A model generated the notes under the pieces. It was not told where the DNA came from and did no database searches. It was given only the letters and a program-made list of their open reading frames with translations. Below are positions 1 to 8,039 of a stretch of DNA of 64,000 nucleotides, piece after piece (the stretch's first letter is position 1; the number at the start of each line of letters is the position of its first letter). Location: positions 47,006 to 111,005 of the forward strand of contig CAVPGV010000013.1 of the NCBI GenBank assembly GCA_963704075.1. The letters run 5' to 3'. The stretch is from JADKAV01 sp963704075. Its GTDB lineage: Bacteria > Actinomycetota > Actinomycetes > S36-B12 > UBA10799. Both the position numbers and the translations under genes were made by a program.

Positions 1-2
1 AT

Positions 3-713
3 CTGATCGTCCGGTTCGCCGGCGGGGACGCTCGACGGGCGCTGACCGCTCTGGAGGCTGCCGCAGGGCCCGGACACGAGATCACCGGCGAGGTGGTCAG
101 GGCGATCATCCCGCAGGTGGCGAATCGCTACGACCGCGACGGCGACATGCACTACGACATCACCAGCGCGCTGATCAAGAGCGTGCGGGGAAGCGACGTC
201 GATGCCGCCCTGCACTATCTGGCCCGGCTGGTCGACGGCGGTGAGGACCCGCGCTTCATCGCCCGCCGCCTGGTGATCCTGGCCAGCGAGGACATCGGGC
301 TTGCCGACCCCTCGGCACTGCCACTGGCCATCGCGGGTCTGCAGGCCGTGCAGCTCATCGGCTGGCCCGAAGCACGCATCACGCTGGGTCATGTGGTGAT
401 CCACCTGTCGTTGAGCCCGAAGAGCAACGCCGCCTATGTGGCCATCAACGAGGCGCTGGAGGATGTTCGATCGGGTCGGGTTTCGCCGGTTCCCGCCATG
501 CTCCGCGATGCCAGTCTGAAGTCCTCGCGGGCGACGGGAGCTGGCCGCGGGTATCGCTATCCGCACGACGAGGGCGGTTTCGTGCCGGTGCGGTACGTGG
601 AGGACCCGATTCTGGACCGCACCTACTACCGGCCCACCCAGCACGGGACGGAGGCGCGGGCGGCCGCGGCACTGCAGCGGCTGCGCGACGCGGTGCGCGA
701 TTCCGACGGTTGA
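3..713 (+). CDS. rarA: Replication-associated recombination protein A (RarA/MgsA), C-terminal part
   Basis: The 5' end is cut by the window edge; the frame is open from base 3 with no start. The visible 236 or so residues begin in the AAA+ C-terminal region: 'GGDARRALTALEAA' is the sensor-2 arginine segment typical of RarA/WHIP clamp-loader-like ATPases, followed by 'YDRDGDMHYDITSALIKSVRGSDVDAALHYLARL', where K-S-x-R-G-S-D-x-D-A-A-x-Y-x-L-A-R is the helical tetramerisation domain signature. RarA acts on stalled forks with SSB and is usually about 450 residues, so roughly half is present. The next genes (DUF6167, alaS) are its normal actinobacterial neighbours, which supports the call. Walker motifs lie outside the window. 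Confidence 0.9.
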   Translation: MIVRFAGGDARRALTALEAAAGPGHEITGEVVRAIIPQVANRYDRDGDMHYDITSALIKSVRGSDVDAALHYLARLVDGGEDPRFIARRLVILASEDIGLADPSALPLAIAGLQAVQLIGWPEARITLGHVVIHLSLSPKSNAAYVAINEALEDVRSGRVSPVPAMLRDASLKSSRATGAGRGYRYPHDEGGFVPVRYVEDPILDRTYYRPTQHGTEARAAAALQRLRDAVRDSDG

Positions 714-815
714 CTGGTTCCGCGCCATCCGAAGGTTGAATGAGATGGACCACTGAGTGGTCGGTTTCATTCAAGCTTCCGGCCGATCGCCCGAACTGCT
801 GCGTACACTGTCCGG

Positions 816-1133
816 GTGAGTCGACTCTTCTGGATGGGCGTTGGCGCCGCCGGCGGCATCGTTGCGTACCGCAAGGGGACCAATGCCGTCAACGGCGTCC
901 GCGAGCGCAGTTTCCGGGAGAACTTGAGCAAGGTGGCCCAGACCGCTTCCAGCGTCGCCGCCTCGGCGCGCTACCTCGCCACCCTCGTGTCCGATGAGCC
1001 GGACGCGAATGTGGTGGACATCCGCAAGGTGGCCCGGCCAGACCTCCGTCGGGCACCTGCCGCCCCTGACATCCGCCCGGCAACCCTGGGGACCATGGAC
1101 GCCCGGCGAGCTCCCGGAACCGCCCGCGAGTAG
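816..1133 (+). CDS. DUF6167-like small membrane protein
   Basis: 105 residues from a GTG start. Residues 3-18 (LFWMGVGAAGGIVAYR) form one N-terminal membrane-anchored helix ending in basic residues, followed by a short amphipathic stretch and a low-complexity Ala/Arg-rich tail. Small proteins of this kind sit just upstream of alaS in many Actinobacteria and are annotated DUF6167; their role is unknown. The start is chosen because the motif M-S-R-L-F-W-M-G-x-G is the usual beginning of the family. A longer frame on the other strand here is a high-GC shadow. Function cannot be assigned. Confidence 0.75.
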   Translation: MSRLFWMGVGAAGGIVAYRKGTNAVNGVRERSFRENLSKVAQTASSVAASARYLATLVSDEPDANVVDIRKVARPDLRRAPAAPDIRPATLGTMDARRAPGTARE

Positions 1134-1163
1134 CACGTCCGGACGGCAACTAGGCTTGCCCCC

Positions 1164-3836
1164 ATGGAGTCAGCCGAAATCCGACGTCGGTTCCTCGCGT
1201 TCTTCGAAGAGCGCGGTCACACCGTGGTGCCTAGCGCCTCGTTGCTGCTCAACGACCCCACCCTGCTGTTCGTCAACGCAGGGATGGTGCCGTTCAAGCC
1301 GTACTTCCTCGGTGAGGCGGTGCCGCCTTACCAGCGGGCGGCCAGCGTCCAGAAGGTCGTGCGCACACTCGACATCGAAGAGGTCGGCAAGACGACCCGG
1401 CACGCATCGTTCTTCCAGATGTGCGGCAACTTCTCGTTCGGTGACTACTTCAAGGAACTCGCGATCCCGATGGCCTGGGACCTGCTCACCAAACCTGTCC
1501 ACGAGGGGGGCTACGGCTTCCCCGAGGACAAACTGTGGGTCACCGTCTACGAGGACGACGATGAGGCCGCCCGCCTGTGGCAGGAGATCGTCGGACTGCC
1601 CGCCGAACGCATCCAGCGCCGAGGGATGGTCGACAACTTCTGGTCGATGGGTGTGCCCGGCCCGTGCGGGCCCTGTAGTGAGATCTACTACGACCGCGGG
1701 CCTGAGTACGGCCGCGAAGGCGGTCCGGTGGTCGACGAGGAGCGCTACCTCGAGGTGTGGAATCTGGTGTTCATGCAGTTCGAACGTGGGGAGGGCCCCG
1801 GCAAGGAGGGTTTCCCGATCCTCGGTGAGCTGCCGAACAAGAGCATCGACACCGGCCTGGGCCTCGAGCGGATGGCCGCGATCCTGCAGGGTGTCGACAA
1901 CATCTACGAGATCGACACGACCCGTCAGACCATCGACACCGCGGTGCGGATCACGGGGCGTCCCTATGGCCGCGACCACGCCGACGACGTCGCCCTGCGG
2001 GTCGTGGCCGATCACTCCCGCACGTGTGCGTTCCTGATCTCCGATGGGGTGCTGCCCGGCAATGAGGGGCGCGGCTACGTCCTGCGGCGGCTTCTGCGCC
2101 GGGTGGTGTTCAACATGCGCCTGCTCGGAGCCCACGAACCCACTATGGGCGAGCTGATCGGCAGTGTGATCACCTCGATGTCGCCGCAGTACCCGAGTCT
2201 GCTGTCCGACGCCGGTCGGATCACGACCATCGCCGTGTCCGAGGAGGAAGCCTTCCGGCAGACCCTGCGCAGCGGCACCACGGTCTTCGACAATGCGGTG
2301 GCCGCCACCAAGTCCCGGGGCACCACAACGCTGTCTGGGGCGGACGCCTTCGCCTTGCACGACACGTACGGCTTTCCCATCGACTTGACGCTCGAACTGG
2401 CCGCCGAACAGGGCCTGCAGGTGGACCGCGACGGCTTCGCCGAGCTCATGACCGAGCAGCGTCAACGAGCCAAGGCCGATGCCGTCGCCCGGAAGGCCGG
2501 CGTCACACCACTGACGGCCTACCGCGAGGTCATGGAAGCCGCCGGGCAGACCGAGTTCACCGGTTACGACCAGTGGGAGTCCGAGGCCCGGGTGAAGGGT
2601 CTCCTGCGCGATGGCGAGACCGTCACATCCGCGGCAGCGGGACAGACGGTGGAAGTCGTCCTGGACCGCAGTCCCTTCTATGCCGAAGCGGGTGGGCAAC
2701 TCGGCGATCACGGCACCATCCGCCTCGACGACGGAACCCTGCTGCACGTGGACGACGTCCAGATGCCGGTGCCCGGACTGTGGGTACATCGCGCCCGCGT
2801 GCTCGAGGGCGAGGCTGCGGTGGGCGCGCCGGCGGTCGGGATCGTCGACGTTGAACGACGTCGGGCCATCTCCCGGGCGCACACGGCCACGCACATGATC
2901 CACAAGACGTTCCGCGAGATGCTGGGCGACACGGCCACCCAGATGGGCTCGGAGAACGCGCCCGGCCGGTTGCGCTTCGACTTCCCGTACCCGAAGGCGG
3001 TGCCGGACTCCGTGCTGCGCGACGCCGAGGAGCGGGTGAACACCTTGCTGCTGGAGGACATGACCGTCTCGGCGCGCTGGATGACCCAGCCCGAGGCCCT
3101 CGAGATGGGCGCCATGGCCCTGTTCGGGGAGAAGTACGGTGACCGCGTCCGGGTGGTCTCCGTCGGTGACTGGGCGCATGAATTGTGCGGCGGCACCCAC
3201 GCCCACCGGTCGGGTCAACTCGGCGTCGTGTCCTTCATCTCGGAGGGCTCGATCGGCTCCGGCGTGCGTCGGGTCGAGGCCCTCGTCGGATCTGACGCGT
3301 ACTCGTATCTGGCCCGCGAACACCTTCTCGTCTCCGCGTTGAGCACCATGCTCAAGACGCCACGGGAGGACCTCGTCGACCGGGTGGGCAGCACGGTGGA
3401 GAAGCTCAAGAACGCCGAACGGGAACTCGCCCGGCTCAAGCAGCAGACGATGATGAGCAACATCGATGCGATCATCGGCGAAGGCCAGCAGATCGGGTCG
3501 TTCCAGGTCTGGACCCTGCGGGCACCGGAGGGAACCGACGCCAAGCAACTGCGCGAGATCGCGTTGACCGGCATCCGCAAAGCGCCCACAGACCTGCCCG
3601 CGGCAGTCCTGGCGTCGGCCGTGGTGGACGCCCGGGTGTCGCTGATCGCGACCGTCAATCAAGCTGCGCAGGAGCGCGGGCTGTTCGCCAACGACCTGCT
3701 CAACAGCGCGCTGCCCAGCGTGGAGGGTCGCGGCGGGGGCAAGAAGGATGCCGCTCAAGGGGGAGGGGCGAAGCCGGAGGGCATCCCGTCGGCGTTCGCC
3801 TCCGCGGAAGCGTTCGTGCGGGGACTGCCGGCCTAG
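1164..3836 (+). CDS. alaS: Alanine--tRNA ligase
   Basis: 890 residues, normal full length. Class II aminoacyl-tRNA synthetase that charges tRNA-Ala in the cytoplasm. Visible order: N-terminal catalytic core opening with 'RRRFLAFFEERGHTVVPSAS' and 'NDPTLLFVNAGMVPFKPYF', motif 2 region 'RHASFFQMCGNFSFGDYFK', tRNA-recognition domain, then the editing domain with the zinc/catalytic 'HTATH' near residue 573 and 'CGGTH' near residue 674, and a C-terminal DHHA1-type region ending in a Gly-rich segment. The ATG at 1164 matches the canonical 'ME-SAEIRRRFL' start. Its stop overlaps the next start by one base, so it is translationally coupled to ruvX. Confidence 0.98.
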   Translation: MESAEIRRRFLAFFEERGHTVVPSASLLLNDPTLLFVNAGMVPFKPYFLGEAVPPYQRAASVQKVVRTLDIEEVGKTTRHASFFQMCGNFSFGDYFKELAIPMAWDLLTKPVHEGGYGFPEDKLWVTVYEDDDEAARLWQEIVGLPAERIQRRGMVDNFWSMGVPGPCGPCSEIYYDRGPEYGREGGPVVDEERYLEVWNLVFMQFERGEGPGKEGFPILGELPNKSIDTGLGLERMAAILQGVDNIYEIDTTRQTIDTAVRITGRPYGRDHADDVALRVVADHSRTCAFLISDGVLPGNEGRGYVLRRLLRRVVFNMRLLGAHEPTMGELIGSVITSMSPQYPSLLSDAGRITTIAVSEEEAFRQTLRSGTTVFDNAVAATKSRGTTTLSGADAFALHDTYGFPIDLTLELAAEQGLQVDRDGFAELMTEQRQRAKADAVARKAGVTPLTAYREVMEAAGQTEFTGYDQWESEARVKGLLRDGETVTSAAAGQTVEVVLDRSPFYAEAGGQLGDHGTIRLDDGTLLHVDDVQMPVPGLWVHRARVLEGEAAVGAPAVGIVDVERRRAISRAHTATHMIHKTFREMLGDTATQMGSENAPGRLRFDFPYPKAVPDSVLRDAEERVNTLLLEDMTVSARWMTQPEALEMGAMALFGEKYGDRVRVVSVGDWAHELCGGTHAHRSGQLGVVSFISEGSIGSGVRRVEALVGSDAYSYLAREHLLVSALSTMLKTPREDLVDRVGSTVEKLKNAERELARLKQQTMMSNIDAIIGEGQQIGSFQVWTLRAPEGTDAKQLREIALTGIRKAPTDLPAAVLASAVVDARVSLIATVNQAAQERGLFANDLLNSALPSVEGRGGGKKDAAQGGGAKPEGIPSAFASAEAFVRGLPA

Positions 3837-4291
3837 TGCGCCCGGGAGTTCGGGTGTGCGTCGACGTCGGCTCGGTACGGATCGGAGTCGCCCGCAGCGA
3901 CGCGTCGGGGACCCTGGCCGTTCCCGAACGCACCTTGGACGCACGTGGTAAGTGGCTGGACGAGCTCGTCGCCATTGTGCGGGATTACGAGGCGCTGGAG
4001 GTCTTGGTCGGCCTGCCCGTCTCATTGGACGGCCGCGAGCATGCCGCCGCGGAGCGCGTGCGGCAGGTGGCCGCCGACATCGCTGCGGCGGTTCCGGATG
4101 TACCACTACGCCTGATCGATGAGAGGCTCACCACGTCCACCGCCCAGATGCAATTGCGTGAGGCCGGACTGTCCCAGCGCAAGGGTCGGTCGGTAGTTGA
4201 TCAAGCGGCGGCTGTCATCATGTTGCAGAATACGCTGGACGCTGAACGTGCCACGGGTAGGATCCCGGGGACGCTGACGAACGGACACTGA
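3836..4291 (+). CDS. ruvX: Putative pre-16S rRNA nuclease / Holliday junction resolvase-like YqgF
   Basis: 151 residues from a GTG that overlaps the alaS stop by one base. RNase H-fold nuclease. The metal-binding acidic residues are in the usual places: Asp in 'DVGSVRIGVA' (residues 8-17), Glu/Asp in 'VLVGLPVSLDG', 'DERLTT' and the final 'VDQAAAVIMLQ' (D-x-x-A-A). Family members mature the 5' end of 16S rRNA and were first described as resolvase homologues. The stop TGA shares its A with the ATG of mltG, so alaS-ruvX-mltG-aroE reads as one operon. Confidence 0.95.
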   Translation: MRPGVRVCVDVGSVRIGVARSDASGTLAVPERTLDARGKWLDELVAIVRDYEALEVLVGLPVSLDGREHAAAERVRQVAADIAAAVPDVPLRLIDERLTTSTAQMQLREAGLSQRKGRSVVDQAAAVIMLQNTLDAERATGRIPGTLTNGH

Positions 4292-5388
4292 TGAGCGAAC
4301 TCGGCTTGCACATGGAGGTCGAACCTCCGCATCGCCCGGACCCCGAGAAACGGGGCCGGGGGCCGCTGATCGCAGCATTGGTGATCTTCGTCCTCGTGCT
4401 TCTGGCGATCGGCGCCTTCTTCTTCAGGGACCAGGTGCTCGGTGCGGCCGCCGACGACTACGCGGGGTCGGGCGGCGACGAGGTGATCGTGCAGGTGCAA
4501 GAGGGGCAGACCCTGTCGGACATCGGCGCGACTCTCAAGGAGAAGGGAGTGGTGGCCAGTGCTCAGTCCTTCATCACCGCCGCCAGCGCCAACGAGCAGT
4601 CCCAGTCGATCGGTCCGGGCTACTACCGGCTCGCTGAACGGATGAGTGGCCAGGCTGCCCTTGATGCCATGCTGGACCCGGCGAATCTCGTCGTATCACG
4701 GGTAGTCATTCCAGAGGGTCTGCGTGAGGACCAGGTCGTGAAACGACTGGCCGCCGCAACGGACATCTCAGCGGCCAAGTTCAACCGGGCCATCAGGAAT
4801 GCCGACGAACTCGGGCTTCCCAAGTTCGCCAAGGGCAATGCGGAGGGGTTCCTATTCCCTGCCACCTACGAGTTTCCACCGGGGTCCAGTGCCCGCGACA
4901 TCGTCGGCGCGATGATCACGCGGTTCAACGAGGCGGCGGACTCACTGAACTTCGTGAAGGCGTCGAAGAAGACCGGTTACTCGCCCCACGAGGTCATGGT
5001 GATCGCGAGCCTCGTGCAGGCCGAGGGGCATCCCGACGACTACGGGATGGTCTCCCGAGTCATCTACAACCGCTTGGCCGCGGGCATGCCGCTGCAACTT
5101 GACGCCACTGTGAACTACGTCCTGAAGAAGTCCGAGATCAACCTCTCGCCCGACCAGATCGCCACGTCGTCGCCCTACAACACCTACGAGAACACTGGTC
5201 TGCCGCCCACACCGATCAACCAGCCAGGTGAAGCGGCCATGCAAGCGGCGCTGACCCCGGATGAAGGGGACTGGGTGTACTTCGTGTCGGTGAACCCGGA
5301 TACCGGCGAAACGAAATTCACCGCCGACTACGACGAGTTCTTGAAGTTCAAGGCCGAGTTCGAGAGATACGTGGCGGAGAACCAGTGA
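4291..5388 (+). CDS. mltG: Endolytic murein transglycosylase MltG (YceG-like)
   Basis: 365 residues. A short cytoplasmic N-terminus is followed by one membrane helix at about residues 26-45, then the extracytoplasmic YceG domain. The LysM-like subdomain 'VIVQVQEGQTLSDIGATLKEKGV' precedes the catalytic region 'IASLVQAEGHPDD', in which the Glu of Q-A-E aligns with the catalytic Glu of V-E-K-E in Escherichia coli MltG; 'VIYNRLAAGMPLQLDATV' follows as expected. The enzyme cleaves nascent peptidoglycan strands and sets glycan length. The 4-base overlap with aroE (GTGA) indicates coupling. The preceding E of V-E-K-E is Q here, a common variation. Confidence 0.95.
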   Translation: MSELGLHMEVEPPHRPDPEKRGRGPLIAALVIFVLVLLAIGAFFFRDQVLGAAADDYAGSGGDEVIVQVQEGQTLSDIGATLKEKGVVASAQSFITAASANEQSQSIGPGYYRLAERMSGQAALDAMLDPANLVVSRVVIPEGLREDQVVKRLAAATDISAAKFNRAIRNADELGLPKFAKGNAEGFLFPATYEFPPGSSARDIVGAMITRFNEAADSLNFVKASKKTGYSPHEVMVIASLVQAEGHPDDYGMVSRVIYNRLAAGMPLQLDATVNYVLKKSEINLSPDQIATSSPYNTYENTGLPPTPINQPGEAAMQAALTPDEGDWVYFVSVNPDTGETKFTADYDEFLKFKAEFERYVAENQ

Positions 5389-6188
5389 CCCGACGGGCTG
5401 CGGTGGTCGGGTCCCCGATCGCGCACAGCCTGTCGCCGGCGTTGCACCGGGCGGCCTATCAAGCGTTGGGCCTGGATTGGACATACGACCGCCACGAGGT
5501 TGTCGCCGAGGACCTCCCGTCTTTCGTCGACGGACTCGACGACTCGTGGGCGGGTCTCTCGCTGACGATGCCGTTGAAGCAGGCAGTCCTGCGACTGGCG
5601 CAGGAGGTCAGTTGGACCGCGCGGGTGACGAACTCGGCGAACACCCTTCTGTTGCCGCAACGACAGGCCTTCAACACTGATGTCGAGGGCGTCGCAACGG
5701 CCCTGCGGCGGGCTGGCTTCTCCCACCATGGGGGATTCGACGCGACCGTCGTCGGGGCCGGTGCCACCGCACGGTCCGCGGCGGCCGCAGTCCAGCAACT
5801 GGGCGCTGCTCGGGTGGACGTTCTCGCCCGGCGCCCGGAACGGGCTGGTGAAATGCGCGAGACCGCTGAGTTGATCGGAATCGAACTGCACGTGCACCGG
5901 TGGGGAGAGCCGGCATATCTGCGGGCACCGCTGGTGGTCTCGACGGTACCGGCCGGGGCGGCCGACACCCTGGTACCTGACCTTCCCGCGGAACCCGGCT
6001 GGCTTCTGGACGTTGTGTACTATCCGTGGCCCACCGCTCTGGCGGGTTCGTGGCAGGCCAAAGGCGGCAGGATCGTCTCAGGCCGCGAAATGCTGCTGGC
6101 CCAGGCCGAACGGCAAGTTGAACTCATGACAGGTCTGCCCGCTCCGACAGCGGCCATGCGGGCGGCGCTGCCCACAACGCACGTCTAG
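5385..6188 (+). CDS. aroE: Shikimate dehydrogenase
   Basis: 267 residues from a GTG overlapping mltG by four bases. Reduces 3-dehydroshikimate to shikimate with NADPH. Motifs: 'GSPIAHSLSPALHRAAY' (shikimate-binding Ser pair), 'SLTMPLK' with the catalytic Lys, 'NTDVEGV' with the catalytic Asp, and the dinucleotide loop 'VVGAGATARSAAAAV'. The cofactor basic patch is 'LARRPER'. The other shikimate genes lie 20 kb downstream, aroC starting at 25863; in many Actinobacteria aroE and aroC are nearly adjacent, so the pilus locus appears to have been placed between them. Confidence 0.95.
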   Translation: MTRRAAVVGSPIAHSLSPALHRAAYQALGLDWTYDRHEVVAEDLPSFVDGLDDSWAGLSLTMPLKQAVLRLAQEVSWTARVTNSANTLLLPQRQAFNTDVEGVATALRRAGFSHHGGFDATVVGAGATARSAAAAVQQLGAARVDVLARRPERAGEMRETAELIGIELHVHRWGEPAYLRAPLVVSTVPAGAADTLVPDLPAEPGWLLDVVYYPWPTALAGSWQAKGGRIVSGREMLLAQAERQVELMTGLPAPTAAMRAALPTTHV

Positions 6189-6239
6189 GTGCGCCGATCG
6201 GCCATACTCGGTATCAGTCGAGGTGAAAGGACCCCGTTG

Positions 6240-7163
6240 ATGGCTGATATTGAGGTTCCCCATCCAGGTGCCTCCGATATCGTCGGGCGCCTGCTCAGTG
6301 ACGCGCTGCGGGAGCACCCTGATGTGCAGTGGCTCGGACTGGTGTCCGAGGACGGCTTCGCGATCGCGTCCGAGGGGGAGGTGTCGGTCGACGACGATGC
6401 GGTGGCCGCCGGGGCGGTCCGGATGATGATCCAGGTCCGCGCCATGTCCAAGGCCCTCGGGCAGGCCGGTGCCTCGCAGATGTTCCTGGAGGGCAGCGAC
6501 AGCGGGATCTGTGTGATCGACAAGGACCCATGGGTGCTTGTCGTCGTGGGAGCTCCGGGAGTTCCCATCGGGCTCTTGCGCTACGAGGCCCGCGAGATCG
6601 CTGAGGCCTTCCCGATGGGGCAGCGCCCGGCACTGACCGCATCACCGGAGTCCTCGGAGGACGAGGAGTCCGAGCCCGATGTCCAACCCGATTGGGCGGT
6701 GGTCAGCACCGGGACATTCCTGGCCGACGAGTTCGGGGAGGAACCGTCGGAGGATCAAGCTGATCAGGTCGCCGACGAGGCGGTCGTGACCGAACCGGAC
6801 GGCACCCCCGAGATCCGCTGGGCCGACGAGCCCACCATTTCCGATGCTGGTTTCGGTGATGACTTCCTCAGCGGGGACTCCGCTGCCTTCGCCGCGCCGG
6901 ATTCCGACGTGGAGGAGCAACCGGCGCCCGACGATTTCGCGGACTGGACCTCTTCGGCGCCCGCCGCCGGGGCCGGCGATTCCATGTTCGACCTGCCACC
7001 ACCTGCGCCTGATGTCCCGGTGTCCTTCGAGATGCCCGGCCCGATCGACGACGTGGTGGCCGGCGCTCTGGACGACTTGTCAGATCTGGCAGCACCGACG
7101 GGGGACCCGATCGACCTGCCGCCGCCCATGGGTCCCGCTTTCGAACTGCCACCTCCCGAGTAG
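6240..7163 (+). CDS. Roadblock/LC7 domain protein (MglB-like) with acidic Pro-rich tail
   Basis: 307 residues. ATG at 6240 is preferred over an upstream GTG at 6189 because 'GAGGTGAAAGGA' lies 8-17 bases before it. Residues 10-115 form a Roadblock/LC7 fold ('DIVGRLLSDALREHPDVQWLGLVSEDGFAIAS ... SGICVIDKDPWVLVVVGAPGVPIGLLRYEAREI'). The remaining 190 residues are strongly acidic and Pro-rich with repeated 'DLPPP' and 'FELPPP' motifs, probably disordered. Roadblock proteins such as MglB are GAPs or scaffolds for small Ras-like GTPases that set cell polarity and control pili; no such GTPase is encoded nearby. It heads the run DUF4388-pilB-pilT-pilC. Link to the pilus is inferred from position. 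Confidence 0.85.
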   Translation: MADIEVPHPGASDIVGRLLSDALREHPDVQWLGLVSEDGFAIASEGEVSVDDDAVAAGAVRMMIQVRAMSKALGQAGASQMFLEGSDSGICVIDKDPWVLVVVGAPGVPIGLLRYEAREIAEAFPMGQRPALTASPESSEDEESEPDVQPDWAVVSTGTFLADEFGEEPSEDQADQVADEAVVTEPDGTPEIRWADEPTISDAGFGDDFLSGDSAAFAAPDSDVEEQPAPDDFADWTSSAPAAGAGDSMFDLPPPAPDVPVSFEMPGPIDDVVAGALDDLSDLAAPTGDPIDLPPPMGPAFELPPPE

Positions 7164-7169
7164 GCCGGT

Positions 7170-8039
7170 ATGCAACTTTCCGGCGCACTCGAGGCCTTCC
7201 GGGTCCAGGACGTCCTGGGTCTGGTGGGCCGCAAGCCGGGGCAATGGAAGATCACCCTGGACGGGGGTCCTCGCGGCCACAGCGCATTCATCGGGCTGCG
7301 GGACCGGCAGGTCGTGAGTATCTCCGCGGACTCGTCCCACCAGGATCTGGCGCGGCGGCTGGTGATCGAGGGGGCCGTCGGAACCACCGGTCTGGCGCAG
7401 GCTCTGCGACATGCGAATGAGAACCGGCTTGGGTTGGTGCGGTCTTTGGTCGATAGCGACACCGTGGACCCTGCTGTCATCCCTGCCACTGTGCGCGCCC
7501 ACGTGGTGAGTTCGCTGGCATCGCTGACCCATTGGCGCACGGGCACGTTCTCCGTGGACACCGTGGATGTTCTGCCCGACGACGTCGAGGTCGCTTTCCC
7601 GCTGGCAGAACTCAGCGCCGACGTCGTGCAGTTGCTCCAGCGCTGGCGCCCGGCCGCCGACCTGCTCGGGGGGCCGGCGACTGTGATCGGCGCATACCCG
7701 GGTACGGTCCCTGGCCGATTGCGCGGGTTGCACTCCTTGATCGACGGACATCGGACCGTCGCGGAACTCACCGAAGCATCCGGCCACGGGGAGATCGGCA
7801 CGGTGGTCGACCTGGCCGATCTGATCGAAGCGCGATGTGCTGTGCCGCTCACCGGCCAGATGGGCGCCGTCGAGCAGCGCCTGGCCATGCTGGCCGCGCT
7901 CGAGCGGCCCAGTGAGGCCGAACAGGGCCGTTCATCCCAGCCGACTCTGTCGGTCATTCCCGGTGGCGCTTCGCAGCCCGAACCGGTGGACGAGGACGAC
8001 CTGCTTGCGACCATGCTGAAGGGGGTGCGCGGAGTATGA
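7170..8039 (+). CDS. DUF4388 domain protein
   Basis: 289 residues, ATG six bases after the previous stop. The opening 'MQLSGALEAFRVQDVLGLVGRKPGQWKITLDG' is the standard DUF4388/PATAN beginning (x-G-x-L-x-x-F-x-L-x-x-L-L-x-x-x-x-x-x-G-x-L). Residues 1-135 are DUF4388-like; residues 185-240 ('DGHRTVAELTEASGHGEIGTVVDLADLI') resemble the winged-helix tail found in such proteins. DUF4388 proteins are linked to response regulators, gliding and pili in other bacteria, without a known activity. The stop overlaps the pilB ATG by four bases, so it is co-translated with the extension ATPase. I infer a regulatory or scaffold role together with the Roadblock protein. Confidence 0.8.
   Translation: MQLSGALEAFRVQDVLGLVGRKPGQWKITLDGGPRGHSAFIGLRDRQVVSISADSSHQDLARRLVIEGAVGTTGLAQALRHANENRLGLVRSLVDSDTVDPAVIPATVRAHVVSSLASLTHWRTGTFSVDTVDVLPDDVEVAFPLAELSADVVQLLQRWRPAADLLGGPATVIGAYPGTVPGRLRGLHSLIDGHRTVAELTEASGHGEIGTVVDLADLIEARCAVPLTGQMGAVEQRLAMLAALERPSEAEQGRSSQPTLSVIPGGASQPEPVDEDDLLATMLKGVRGV

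Noticed and set aside
1170..4106. A 978-codon open frame antisense to alaS and ruvX
   Set aside because: It is rich in Arg/Pro/His/Gly, has no domain, and lies exactly opposite well-conserved genes; long antisense frames are expected at this GC content. Similar shadows oppose polA, rpsA and pilB.
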